Positions 36,901-44,661 of a DNA stretch of 47,067 nt are shown piece after piece. Within the stretch, counting starts at the first letter, position 1. Each line of letters opens with the position of its first letter. The DNA is from Paenibacillus cymbidii (GTDB taxonomy: Bacteria > Bacillota > Bacilli > Paenibacillales > NBRC-103111), in contig NZ_SHLX01000055.1 of assembly GCF_004764705.1 (NCBI RefSeq), forward strand, positions 1 to 47,067. The letters run 5' to 3'. The translations under genes and the position numbers were made by a program. The notes below the pieces were generated by a model that saw only the letters and a list, made by a program, of their open reading frames with translations, ran no database searches and was not told the DNA's origin.

Positions 36901-37383
36901 TTGCCGGCGCTGGCCGATTCCGATCTGCCGAACGGCGGCTTCGAGACGGCCGACCTGTACGATGCGGCCCTGCCGCGCTACTGGAAGCGCAACGGGGGCA
37001 ATACGACAGCGGAGGTCAAGCTGGACGCGGCGGACAAGAGCGCCGGGACATCGGCGCTTCATGTGACGTCCAGCGCGTCGGCGGCGATCAAGTTCCTCTA
37101 CTACGAGTGGAAAGGCTACGTGCCGAACGCCTCCTATACGATGTCGTTTGCCGGCAAGGTGGCCGGGGCGGGAACGACCGGACGGGTGCGGGTAACGGAC
37201 CTGACGGCCGGCGTCGACTTGACTTCGCGCACGTTTACGAACACGTCCTGGGCTGCCCAGTCCGTCACCTTCACGGCGCCTTCCGCGCCGGATCACGTGC
37301 TGCGCATCATGGCGACGGTCGACAATTCCACGACCGCGGGGCATGAAGCCTGGTTCGACGAAATGGGCGTCGTCCTGAACTGA
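33907..37383 (+). CDS. Secreted alpha/alpha-toroid protein split by beta-sandwich (CBM-like) modules
   Basis: 1158-residue exported protein. The signal peptide ends VRA-AD near residue 26. A helical segment (27-117: GGDLAWGDSYFMEAY, DINGDGYEGW) is followed by three beta-sandwich modules (about 132-280, 285-436, 445-575; NGGFETDADANGIPDGW type). The main helical domain follows (577-836: YDGRIGAPIVEFV, EVHNHYNVY, SDDLSHAAANLPAVLAAY), then two more sandwich modules (854-1010, 1015-1158). The sandwich modules resemble CBM4/9/22-like carbohydrate-binding domains. The helical parts look like a polysaccharide lyase or epimerase-type toroid, family unassigned. No cell-wall anchor is visible. Start GTG 33907 follows AGAGGGGGAAC. 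Confidence 0.82.
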   Translation: MYRTMRGIAIAAMALAMFGAATNVRAADTSLDELLVQDQAVNNGLGYSESPIGGDLAWGDSYFMEAYQNAYDATGDTKWLDKIVEHADRIIAGAQDINGDGYEGWSDGGTAHWLLKNTDFAAAGGASSSPELIVNGGFETDADANGIPDGWTPGVNSAKSQRSTAAPDVFAGSAGATVELDGTNANWLVQTITGLAGGKTYAVSAYSGVETEQANGLIQVYNATTSQVLAFARVHHLNYEQFPFQFTAPSSGTIQLRLGLEGTDVAGLKARFDNVSVKLADAPGPELVNNRGMEIVDPGDATLPQSWTRFPVSTSANVYLASGINNWHSGTYGLRVKSSGSAFQGIYQHLTYTPNQKYVVTFNGRVSDPNYRGRVQLLNATTNTPIVTKEFADTRWTRYAFEFAAPATAGQDLQLVVYHNSAPNGFEVTVDTFSIRSIVQTEAGGWTRSATTPLGNAHRTNDPDAYPNGDWGMELVHDGTNDPLIGQRILNYEPSVPHAFEIRTALSPGATGGMRIRDVTAGAVIAAKTFNTSGSQLLDFTTPADPTHELQAEVYMTSGTAGQTMQVYYAKQVLAPITEHFHYDGRIGAPIVEFVRTVYQDARLHAKYKAIADGYLAFAADNLFRKWDNIWVQLTGTDGQDNGTGIYLLPSGNDTEWFPTRSEVHNHYNVYVTLLYNLYAATEGIPAYAAERPYYLSRANDLMRTFKSHLRTNTIDSGAYEWNYWDNLGSWDDGLYVNYAQYSDDLSHAAANLPAVLAAYREGFVMGGSDIDKFARTFTNVLWNGSLTQPVLSWYLNRTPYHRDDVLRTYLFHHWVDLSPFNREVWDIANAICRTDICTVYPASGVFKGSPNKTSNPGFELASTTDATLPAGWDRWLSTASTAFVSGTSPYAGKHVAVLRTDGAAVQGLEQKLTGYEPQTAYTVAFSGITDGTVSGTVEAYDVTAGSTLSSRTFANTAWADDTFAFVTPPAGHDVRIRLHPASSAPAGAEVQFDEVRALPALADSDLPNGGFETADLYDAALPRYWKRNGGNTTAEVKLDAADKSAGTSALHVTSSASAAIKFLYYEWKGYVPNASYTMSFAGKVAGAGTTGRVRVTDLTAGVDLTSRTFTNTSWAAQSVTFTAPSAPDHVLRIMATVDNSTTAGHEAWFDEMGVVLN

Positions 37384-37523
37384 GAAGTCGGAATCGCACA
37401 GCAAAGATCAGATCCGGCGATGTACGGCCCGGACCGGAAGCGCTTAAATAGAAGACGGGTGCACCGCAAGGCGCACCGAAGCGCGAATCGCGAATTGAAG
37501 ATGCGTAAAGGAGAGGTTGCCGA

Positions 37524-38978
37524 ATGAGACAGAGGAAAGGGTGGTTGGCCGCCTGGCTGATCGTTGGCTTGCTGGCGATGCTGGTCGCAGGCTGCTCCGG
37601 CAAGAGCGACAAGACGACAGGGCAGACCGTCGCCAGCGCAACGCCGACCCAGACGAACAAGGCGGACACGTCGGACAAGTCGGACAAGTCGGACAAGAAA
37701 GTGAATCTCAGGCTGTATACCGTGTCGGCGCTGGACAAGGACGAGTTCGACCGGATCCTCCCGGAATGGAACAAGCTGCACCCGAACATCGGCGTCGAAC
37801 TGGTCGTGCTGACCGGCGCGGACTCCTGGGACAAAATCCGCATCGGCATCGCCGGAGGAGAGAAGATCGACATCGCGATCATGGAGCGCGATACGTTCCG
37901 CGACAAGGCTTCGAAGATGTATTTGAAGCTGAACGACCTGATGAAGAAGGACAACTTGAACTACTTGCAAGAGTTCGGCGCATACGGCAGAGCGACGATG
38001 ATCGGCGACGACATTTACGGCATCGCCAAGATCCTCTCCCCGAGCGTCGTCATTTACAACCAGTCCGTGCTGGATAAGGCCGGCGTACCGCTCCCGGACG
38101 AAAACACATGGACGTTCGACGACTACTTCAACTGGATCGCCAAGCTGACGCAGAAGTCGGCCGACGGCAAGTCGACGGTTTTCGGCGGGATGCACTGGCA
38201 GGGAGCGCTGAAAGGCATTCTCGATCTTGCCATTTACGGCGGCTGGGACATCGTGACGGCCGACGGCAAGCCGAACATAAACAGCCCGATTCTGAAAAAG
38301 GCGGCGGACCTGTACTACAAGGCGATTTTCACCGATAAATCGATGCCGTCGAACGCCGACGTCAACGCCACCAAATTGAATGCCGTCTATGGCACGCTGT
38401 CCGGCGAACTCGGTTCCACGCTCGCCGCCTCCAACAACATGCTGGGGCTGGACGACTGGAAGGTAACCGGACAAATGACGCAGGAGGCCGACGACAAGAA
38501 CTGGATCCGCATGGCGAAGATGCCGCGGTGGGACGCCTCCAGCCCGGCCAACCAGATCACGACGATCGTCACGGGTTATTCCATTACGAAGACGTCGGAG
38601 CATCCGGACGAAGCGTATCAGTTCCTCAAGTGGTACACCACCAAGGGGCTGGAGCTTTCGGCCAAGGTGGCCAAACGGATTCCCGCCTGGACCAAGGCGG
38701 ACAGCAAGCAGCTGTTCCAGGACTGGCGCTTCTATAAGGACAAAAACGGGACGCCTGTGGAAGGAAAGAGCCGGAACGAGATGTACAAGAAGATCGTCGA
38801 TCCGGCGCAGGTGGCGATTTTCCCCAAATACAGAGCGGATTATGAATATTCGTCCCGCATGCTGGAGGAACTGACGAAAGAGCTGACGCTGGTGCTGGCG
38901 GACGAGAAGAAGGTCGAACCGGCGCTGGCCGACGCGCAGAAGGCGGCGCAAGCCATCTACGACAAAGAGAAGAAGTAA
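37524..38978 (+). CDS. Extracellular solute-binding lipoprotein (third importer)
   Basis: 484-residue sugar-binding lipoprotein of the COG1653/UgpB group, shorter than the other two in the window. The lipobox is LVAGC, with lipidation at Cys24. A low-complexity linker includes a threefold 9-bp repeat coding SDK (around 37672-37700). AAAGGAGAGG precedes ATG 37524. It lies 140 bp after the secreted toroid gene, in the same direction, so that protein may release the sugar this importer captures. The leader between them has a possible hairpin (GGTGC with GCACC) but no clear terminator. Confidence 0.93.
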   Translation: MRQRKGWLAAWLIVGLLAMLVAGCSGKSDKTTGQTVASATPTQTNKADTSDKSDKSDKKVNLRLYTVSALDKDEFDRILPEWNKLHPNIGVELVVLTGADSWDKIRIGIAGGEKIDIAIMERDTFRDKASKMYLKLNDLMKKDNLNYLQEFGAYGRATMIGDDIYGIAKILSPSVVIYNQSVLDKAGVPLPDENTWTFDDYFNWIAKLTQKSADGKSTVFGGMHWQGALKGILDLAIYGGWDIVTADGKPNINSPILKKAADLYYKAIFTDKSMPSNADVNATKLNAVYGTLSGELGSTLAASNNMLGLDDWKVTGQMTQEADDKNWIRMAKMPRWDASSPANQITTIVTGYSITKTSEHPDEAYQFLKWYTTKGLELSAKVAKRIPAWTKADSKQLFQDWRFYKDKNGTPVEGKSRNEMYKKIVDPAQVAIFPKYRADYEYSSRMLEELTKELTLVLADEKKVEPALADAQKAAQAIYDKEKK

Positions 38979-39113
38979 GGGAGACATCCCGGTTGTGTGA
39001 ACGGACGGATGAGGGCTTGCTTCCTGCCGAAGCTCGTGCGGTACACCGCGGAGCGGAAGGTGCAAGTCCTCGCCCGCGTTCGAACCGGGCATCCCGGGGA
39101 AGGAGGGCCCGCC
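38979..39113 (+). other. Spacer with two small hairpins, possible group II intron-like fragment
   Basis: The spacer between lipoprotein and permease contains GCGG-TACA-CCGC (39038-39049) and CCGGG-CAT-CCCGG (39085-39097), the second ending just before the AAGGAGG ribosome site. The bases GTGCGGT and GGAAGGTGCAAGTCCTC resemble the 5' end and domain I of bacterial group II introns, but no intron body, reverse transcriptase or domain V is present. It could instead act like the lipoprotein-permease hairpin at 22149-22188. Confidence 0.3.
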
Positions 39114-40001
39114 ATGTCTCGCGGGCGATGGAGAGAGCACGCGGCCGGCTATTTGTTCATCCTGCCGAATCTGGTCGGCTTCGGCATCTTTACGGTGTAT
39201 GGCGTGTTGTTTTCGCTGACGATCAGCTTCACGGACTGGGATATGCTGTCCGGCTGGAGCGACATCCGTTTTATCGGCTGGGCCAATTACCGCGACAGCT
39301 TGCACGACCCGTGGTTCAGGGAGTCGCTGCTCAACAATTTGTTTTTCGTGCTGTTCATTCCGGTGCAGATGCTGCTGGCGCTCGTATGCGCGTCCATCCT
39401 CAACATCAAGTTTTTCGGCCGCAATCTGGTGCGCAGCGTCGTTTATTTGCCTTACATCACCAGCTTCGTCGCCATCTCGCTCATCTGGTTTCAACTGCTT
39501 CATCCGACGCAAGGCGTGGTCAACCAGTTTCTGTTCGGCCTCGGGTTCGAGCATCCGCCCAAATGGTTCGGCAGCAGCGTCTGGGTGAAGCCCGCCGTAC
39601 TGCTCATGCTGACCTGGCAGGGGCTCGGCTACAAAATTTTGCTCTATTCCGCCGGCCTGCAGGGCATTTCCAAAGATTTGTACGAAGCCGCCGAAGTGGA
39701 CGGCGCATCCGCAGCGCAGCGCTTCTTCCGCATCACGCTGCCGATGATTTCGCCGGTGTCGTTCTTTATCCTGATTATTTCCATGATCGACACGTTCATG
39801 ATGTGGTCGCAGATCCAGATCCTCACCGAAGGCGGTCCCGGCACCGCAAGCACGGTGATCGGCTATTACATTTTCAAGGCGGCTTTCGTCCATAGCCAAA
39901 TGGGCTACGCCTCCGCGATGGCCTGGGTGCTGTTCGTCATCATACTGGTCATTACGCTGCTGCAATGGCGCGGACAGAAGAAGTGGGTCAATTATATGTA
40001 G
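39114..40001 (+). CDS. ABC sugar permease, MalF/UgpA-like (third importer)
   Basis: 295-residue permease with six predicted membrane helices and the EAA loop EAAEVDGASAAQRFF. It belongs to the general CUT1 MalF/UgpA group rather than the LplB group of the other two importers. ATG 39114 has AAGGAGG at ideal distance; the frame is open further upstream (to 38997), but that extension is polar and lacks a ribosome site. Confidence 0.93.
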   Translation: MSRGRWREHAAGYLFILPNLVGFGIFTVYGVLFSLTISFTDWDMLSGWSDIRFIGWANYRDSLHDPWFRESLLNNLFFVLFIPVQMLLALVCASILNIKFFGRNLVRSVVYLPYITSFVAISLIWFQLLHPTQGVVNQFLFGLGFEHPPKWFGSSVWVKPAVLLMLTWQGLGYKILLYSAGLQGISKDLYEAAEVDGASAAQRFFRITLPMISPVSFFILIISMIDTFMMWSQIQILTEGGPGTASTVIGYYIFKAAFVHSQMGYASAMAWVLFVIILVITLLQWRGQKKWVNYM

Positions 40002-40016
40002 CGGGAGGAGACAACT

Positions 40017-40862
40017 GTGCGCAACGCAAAAAAATGGGGCACGCTCCTGCGCATCGTATTTTCGTACGGGTTGGCGGCATCGATGATTTTCCCGTTCCTG
40101 TGGATGGTGTCCACCTCGTTCAAGACGGACGCCCAGGTATTCCGCTATCCAATCGAATGGATTCCGCACCCGCTCGTTTGGGACGGTTATATATATGTCT
40201 GGAAACGATCGTTGATCGGCGTTTCGTTCGCGCTTTTCTACTGGAATTCGGTCAAGGTGGCGGCGATCGTCCTGTTCGGCACATTCCTGTCGTGCTCCAT
40301 GGCGGCGTATGCCTATGCCAAAATCAAATTCGCCGGCCGCAACGCCCTGTTCCTGATCAAACTGGCGACGATGATGATCCCGTTCCAGGTCGTGATGCTG
40401 CCGACTTTTATTCTGTACAAACAGTTCGGCTTGCTCAACACCCATATGGCCTTGTGGCTGCCGGCTTTCTTCGGCGGTACGTTCGGCACGTTTCTGCTGC
40501 GGCAGTTTTTCCTGTCGGTGCCGGATGAGCTGGCCGAGGCGGCGCGAATGGACGGCGCGGGGCACGCCACGATTTATTGGCGCGTGCTGCTGCCCTTGAC
40601 CAAGCCGGCGCTTGTTACGCTGCTGGTACTGACCTTCGTCGGCACTTGGAACAACTACGAGGCGCCGCTGCTGTACATTCGCACCGCCACGCTCTATACG
40701 ATTCCGATCGGCTTGAAGGTCATGTCGGACGACATCGAACACATGAACTACCCGGGCATCATGGCCGGAGTCGTCAGCTCCGTGATTCCGATTTTGTTTC
40801 TGTTCGTGTTTACGCAGAAATATTTTGTACAGGGCATGAATTATTCGGGCATTAAAGGATAA
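40017..40862 (+). CDS. ABC sugar permease, MalG/UgpE-like (third importer)
   Basis: 281-residue permease. The EAA loop reads EAARMDGAGHATIYW, and the C-terminal YFVQGMNYSGIKG is typical of MalG-type proteins. GTG start at 40017, with GGGAGGAG directly after the stop of its partner. It forms the third importer with the lipoprotein and MalF-like gene. As with the other importers, no ATPase is adjacent. Confidence 0.93.
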   Translation: MRNAKKWGTLLRIVFSYGLAASMIFPFLWMVSTSFKTDAQVFRYPIEWIPHPLVWDGYIYVWKRSLIGVSFALFYWNSVKVAAIVLFGTFLSCSMAAYAYAKIKFAGRNALFLIKLATMMIPFQVVMLPTFILYKQFGLLNTHMALWLPAFFGGTFGTFLLRQFFLSVPDELAEAARMDGAGHATIYWRVLLPLTKPALVTLLVLTFVGTWNNYEAPLLYIRTATLYTIPIGLKVMSDDIEHMNYPGIMAGVVSSVIPILFLFVFTQKYFVQGMNYSGIKG

Positions 40863-40888
40863 ACGCGGCGAAGCGGGAGGGGAAAAGC

Positions 40889-42340
40889 ATGAGTTTACGC
40901 GCGGGAGTAGGCGCAAGCGATTTGACGACAAGCGCCGAAGGCGTGCGGATTCACGATCCGCTGCTGGCCAAGGCGCTGGTGCTGGACGACGGCGGCACCC
41001 GGCTCGTCATTCTGGCGCTGGATGCGCTGGCGATCGGCGGCGGGCTGGGGGATATCCCGGACAGCTTCCTGCCGAGGCTGCGGGAACGGATCGAAAGCGA
41101 GCTGGGCATACCCGGCGGCCATGTGCTGGTCAACGCGTCGCACACTCATCCCCAGGGGCGGCTGCTCTGCGAGGATGACGAGCAGGTCGAGCGATCGTTC
41201 GCAGCGGTTCGGCAAGCATGTCTGCATATGACGGAAGTGAAAGTTGGCGCAGGCTTCGGCCATGAGGACCGAATCAGCGTCAATCGCAACCTGATTATGA
41301 AGGACGGCCGGCACGGGGCCATTCGTTATGCCCACCCGTGCCCGCCGGACGAAGAAGTGGCCGATACGGGGCCGATCGATCCGGCGATCGGGGTGCTGCG
41401 GTTCGATGGGCTGGACGGCCGACCGTTTGCGGTCGTGTACAACTTCGCTTGCCATCTGCTGATCGGCGTTCCGGACCGGGGCGTCACCGCCAACATGATC
41501 GGCTTCGCCTCGCGGACGATCGAAGAGAACCTCGGGCATGGCGCGATGGCGTTGTTTCTGCAGGGCGCTTGCGGGGATATCGTCGAGCTTCATTTTAAAG
41601 ATGTTCACCGCCCCCGCAACTGCGAAACGGCCGGCGTCATGCTTGGCTTGAGCACCTTGCGCGCCGTTCGCGCCATCGCAACGAAGCCGGACGCCGACCT
41701 CGGCGTGCTCTCCGAAACGATTCGGCTGCCGCGCCGGACGGACATAACCGCCCGGATCGAGGCCCGGCTGCGGGAGCAGGAGGAACTGGTGGCGTCGCTG
41801 CGCCGGACGGCGCTCAATTTCAAGTCGTTCCTGCCGTTGTATCTGAAATACGCGCTTTCCCCCGACTACCCGGCGGACTATGCCTACCGCTACATGCAGG
41901 AGGCCAAAATCGGCTCCATCGAACTGACCTCGATGGACGCTCACAACCGGGGCAATCTGGCGCGTTACGTCGCGAACATCCGCACCATGGAGCAATTGAT
42001 CCACATCCAGGAGGATATCGCCACGATGAAGGTTCATCAGGCGCTGAACGAGGCGGCGGGCGAGCCTGACATCCCGGCCGAGGTGCAAGCCATAAGGATC
42101 GGCGATTGTGCGATCGTCACCGCCCCGGCCGAATTGCTGGTGGAAGTCGGTTTGCAGTTGAAGCAGGTGTCGCCGCATCCGTTTACGTTCGTCGCCGCTT
42201 TTACCAACGGGTATATGCACTACGCGCCGCCTGTCGACCACTACGACAAGGGCGGGTACGAAGTAATGGAATGTTTGCTCGCCCCGGAATGGCGGCAGTT
42301 GTATGACGACAAGGCGCTCGAGCTGATGCGACGGCTGTAG
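40889..42340 (+). CDS. Neutral/alkaline ceramidase N-terminal-fold protein, second copy
   Basis: 483-residue relative of the protein at 4114-5466. The same ordered motifs appear: SHTH (residues 84-87), ACH (187-189) and QGACGD (225-230), which in ceramidases surround the zinc site. The central region (about 240-370) differs strongly, with a helical insertion (RIEARLREQEELVASLRRT). No signal peptide. GGGAGGGG precedes ATG 40889, 26 bp after the permease stop. The repeated link to sugar importers argues for a hydrolase of sugar conjugates rather than ceramide. Confidence 0.75.
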   Translation: MSLRAGVGASDLTTSAEGVRIHDPLLAKALVLDDGGTRLVILALDALAIGGGLGDIPDSFLPRLRERIESELGIPGGHVLVNASHTHPQGRLLCEDDEQVERSFAAVRQACLHMTEVKVGAGFGHEDRISVNRNLIMKDGRHGAIRYAHPCPPDEEVADTGPIDPAIGVLRFDGLDGRPFAVVYNFACHLLIGVPDRGVTANMIGFASRTIEENLGHGAMALFLQGACGDIVELHFKDVHRPRNCETAGVMLGLSTLRAVRAIATKPDADLGVLSETIRLPRRTDITARIEARLREQEELVASLRRTALNFKSFLPLYLKYALSPDYPADYAYRYMQEAKIGSIELTSMDAHNRGNLARYVANIRTMEQLIHIQEDIATMKVHQALNEAAGEPDIPAEVQAIRIGDCAIVTAPAELLVEVGLQLKQVSPHPFTFVAAFTNGYMHYAPPVDHYDKGGYEVMECLLAPEWRQLYDDKALELMRRL

Positions 42341-42385
42341 AGATAAACCAGCTCCAAACACATGGAGCAACGAGGAGGTTAGCGC

Positions 42386-42436
42386 ATGTTCAAGTCGACC
42401 GTGTTTCCTTACGACCGCATCGCGGCTTCGCGATGA
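42386..42436 (+). CDS. Putative 16-codon leader ORF
   Basis: ATG 42386, preceded by GAGGAGG at good distance, opens a 16-codon frame reading MFKSTVFPYDRIAASR. Its stop overlaps the start of the next gene as ATGA (42433-42436). The downstream gene has no ribosome site of its own, so this small frame may serve to deliver ribosomes to it. It could also be the remnant of a larger deleted gene. No function is claimed for the peptide. Confidence 0.5.
   Translation: MFKSTVFPYDRIAASR
42418..42435 (+). promoter_or_regulatory. Hairpin covering the start codon of the Gfo/Idh gene
   Basis: CATCGCG (42418-42424) pairs perfectly with CGCGATG (42429-42435) around GCTT. The right arm contains the ATG at 42433. 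In mRNA this would hide the start codon unless ribosomes translating the 16-codon leader open it. Confidence 0.55.
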
Positions 42437-43419
42437 GCGCGGCGCCCCTGCGGGTCGGCGTCGTCGGGCTCGGCCATATCGGGCAGAACATTTTGCTGCC
42501 CAACCTGTGCCGCTGGCCGGACGTCGCCGTCCGCGCCATCTGCGACGTGCAGCCGTACCGGCTGCATGTCAACCGGGCGAAGTTCGGCGTCGCGCGCGGT
42601 TATGCGGATGCGGAGGAGCTGCTTGACGCGGAGCCGCTGGATGCCGTATTCGTCGCCGTCCCGCCCAAATACACGTGCGAGCTGGCCATTGCCGCGCTCC
42701 GGCGCGGGATTCCCGTGTATGCGGAGAAGCCGCCCGGTCTCGACCGGGCGGAAGCGGAGCGAATCGCCGCAGCCGCAAGCGCCGGCGGCGTTCCTTGGCT
42801 GGCGGCGTTCAACCGCAGGCACATGCCGGTCGTCGGCCACATTCGCCGGCTGCTGGCCGAGCTGCCGCCCGTATGGCACGCCACGGCGGAGTTCAACAAG
42901 TACGAACCGATCGATTTTCCGGGTATGTTCGGCATAACGCCCCTTGAGGCGACCATCGTCCATTCCCTTGACATGCTCCGTTTTTTGCTCGGCGAAGTGA
43001 CGCATGTGCAGAGCATGATCCGCCGCGACGACTCCACCTACGCCAACGGTTATCAGGCGGCGCTGGAATTCGCTTCCGGCGCGACGGGACTGCTGAGCTC
43101 GCATTGGTTGTCCGGGGCCCGGGTGGAGCGCTATTCGTTTCACGGCCACGGCTATTCGCTTTACGCTTCGCTGCCGGACGAAGTCGTGCTGTATCGCGAC
43201 AACGTGCTTGCGTCGACCTTCAAGCCGCAGCCGGAGCCGGTGGGCGGCGTGGCCGGGGAGCAGCTGAAAGGCTACGCGTACGGATTTCCGCAGCAGATGC
43301 GTTATTTTCTCGACTCGCTTCGGGCGGGAACGATGCCCCAGCCGGCAGGAGCGGACGCGGTGGCGACCATGGAACTGGTCGGCAAAGTGGCGGCGGGGCG
43401 GTTGGTGGGAGCGTTGTAG
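42433..43419 (+). CDS. Gfo/Idh/MocA-family oxidoreductase
   Basis: 328-residue NAD(P)-dependent sugar or cyclitol dehydrogenase. The Rossmann motif GVVGLGHIG is near residue 8, and the conserved AEKPPG near residue 100 supplies the family lysine. The second domain is a beta-sheet substrate domain. The start ATG 42433 lacks a ribosome site and overlaps the 16-codon leader. Last gene of the third importer operon. Its stop lies 21 bp from the convergent Yip1 gene with no clear terminator between. Confidence 0.9.
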   Translation: MSAAPLRVGVVGLGHIGQNILLPNLCRWPDVAVRAICDVQPYRLHVNRAKFGVARGYADAEELLDAEPLDAVFVAVPPKYTCELAIAALRRGIPVYAEKPPGLDRAEAERIAAAASAGGVPWLAAFNRRHMPVVGHIRRLLAELPPVWHATAEFNKYEPIDFPGMFGITPLEATIVHSLDMLRFLLGEVTHVQSMIRRDDSTYANGYQAALEFASGATGLLSSHWLSGARVERYSFHGHGYSLYASLPDEVVLYRDNVLASTFKPQPEPVGGVAGEQLKGYAYGFPQQMRYFLDSLRAGTMPQPAGADAVATMELVGKVAAGRLVGAL

Positions 43420-43440
43420 GCGTCGGGAATGGCGCGCGGC

Positions 43441-44091
43441 TCAGCTTGCCATCGAATAAACGACCGTGACGACCGCGATGAGCATGACAATAATCACACC
43501 GGGAATAAGCATGCTCAGAAACGCTTTGACAGCGGAGAAACGATGCGCTTCGCCGATCGCTTTCCATGCGATAATCAGGATCCAGATGCCGAGTACAAGG
43601 TTGATTACAGCGAACAGGAACTCCAGGCGGTCGCGGAACGAATAGAGGTCGAACATCGAGTCGCCGGCCCCCACCTCTTTCCCGAGCGCAAGCAACTGCA
43701 GCAGCCACAACAATCCGAGCAGGATCGCCGGTGCGTTGACCCCGCGGGTCAAAGCGACGCGAAGATCGGCACTGGTGCCTTGCCCACCCAGCCATTTGCC
43801 CGTTACCTTCAGCACGACGCTGGCGAGGTAATAGAAGAGGAAACCGACCGTGCAGGCGGTTAAGACCGATATCGGAAGCAGTTCGCCGATACCGGTTTTG
43901 CCGCCGATGCCTTTTTCCAAGGCTCTTTGCAGGATGTTGAACGTGCCGGCGATCATGCAGATCGCCACCGAATGCCGCAGCGGCTGTGCGGAATCCAGAA
44001 ACTGACGAATCGTATAACGCGGCCTGAACCAGACGAGCAGCCAGGGCCTCCAATCTTCCGAGCGGGGGCGGGCTTGCAATTCTGTCTCCAT
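43441..44091 (-). CDS. Yip1-family integral membrane protein
   Basis: 216-residue protein with about five hydrophobic segments and the N-terminal RPWLLVWFRPRYTIRQFLD typical of bacterial Yip1-domain proteins. AAGGAGA lies six bases before ATG 44091; the longer open frame upstream has no ribosome site. Function of bacterial Yip1 proteins is largely unknown. It is divergent from secG and probably belongs to the core chromosome rather than the carbohydrate island. Confidence 0.85.
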   Translation of the reverse strand: METELQARPRSEDWRPWLLVWFRPRYTIRQFLDSAQPLRHSVAICMIAGTFNILQRALEKGIGGKTGIGELLPISVLTACTVGFLFYYLASVVLKVTGKWLGGQGTSADLRVALTRGVNAPAILLGLLWLLQLLALGKEVGAGDSMFDLYSFRDRLEFLFAVINLVLGIWILIIAWKAIGEAHRFSAVKAFLSMLIPGVIIVMLIAVVTVVYSMAS

Positions 44092-44133
44092 GCGATTCTC
44101 CTTATATGGGATAGGAATGGAATTTTCGACTAA

Positions 44134-44142
44134 ATTATAGCA
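44134..44142 (-). promoter_or_regulatory. Candidate promoter -10 of the Yip1 gene
   Basis: On the minus strand, TGC-TATAAT (box at 44139-44134) forms a perfect extended -10 about 42 bp before the start codon. No good -35 is visible. Confidence 0.5.
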
Positions 44143-44241
44143 GGAAATAAGGAAAAATAGGGTGCTCGTGGTAAAATATTTTGTTCGCGCGATGCCGCAT
44201 CGGCCGGCTTCTGTCATACCGGTTGCTCATCGTCCTACTGG

Positions 44242-44270
44242 TTGTCTTTTGCATCCGGGCGTGTTATAAT
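44242..44270 (+). promoter_or_regulatory. Sigma-A promoter of secG
   Basis: TTGTCT (44242-44247) and TATAAT (44265-44270) are separated by the ideal 17 bp, giving a leader of about 30 nt before the secG start. Confidence 0.8.
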
Positions 44271-44306
44271 ACCCTTACTGTCTTCATGATTGTAGGAGGG
44301 TTTACG

Positions 44307-44546
44307 ATGGAAGTCTTGTTTAAAATCCTGCTCGTTATTGCCTCGATCGGCTTGATTACAGCGGTTCTGCTGCAAAAAGGGAAAAGCGCCGGACTTGCCG
44401 GAGCGATCTCGGGCGGTGCGGAGCATTTGTTCGGCAAACAGAAGGCGCGCGGTCTCGACCTGCTTTTGTCCCGGGTAACGACCGGGTTTGCGATTGCGTT
44501 CATTTTGCTCGCCGTGTTAGTGGCTTATGCGGTGAATAAGCTTTAA
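44307..44546 (+). CDS. secG: Preprotein translocase subunit SecG
   Basis: 79-residue membrane protein, small subunit of the SecYEG channel. It has two hydrophobic helices (FKILLVIASIGLITAVLLQ and TTGFAIAFILLAVLVAYAV) joined by the family-typical GKSAGLAGAISGGAEHLFGKQKARGLD loop, here split as GKSAGLAGAISGG and AEHLFGKQKARG. ATG 44307 follows GTAGGAGGG. It stands before rnr, the usual Firmicute order, which marks the start of core chromosome. Confidence 0.97.
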   Translation: MEVLFKILLVIASIGLITAVLLQKGKSAGLAGAISGGAEHLFGKQKARGLDLLLSRVTTGFAIAFILLAVLVAYAVNKL

Positions 44547-44559
44547 CTTCATGAACAAA

Positions 44560-44597
44560 CGCCTGCAGCAGGGGACCGTCCCTGCTGCTTTTTGTTT
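44560..44597 (+). terminator. Intrinsic terminator after secG
   Basis: GCAGCAGGG (44565-44573) pairs with CCCTGCTGC (44580-44588) around GACCGT and is followed by TTTTTGTTT. Position and T-run fit a Rho-independent terminator between secG and rnr; partial read-through into rnr is possible, since no clear rnr promoter is seen in the remaining 60 bp. Confidence 0.88.
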
Positions 44598-44661
44598 GGC
44601 TGCGGGGTGTGTTTCGGAAGACGGGAAACGGTGAATAATAACCATAAAGAAGGTGGCGATG

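Noticed and set aside
37293..40931. A 1212-codon open frame on the minus strand
   Set aside because: It is antisense to four well-supported genes (secreted toroid end, lipoprotein, two permeases), is rich in Arg/His/Gln as expected from high-GC antisense frames, and has no ribosome site or domain.
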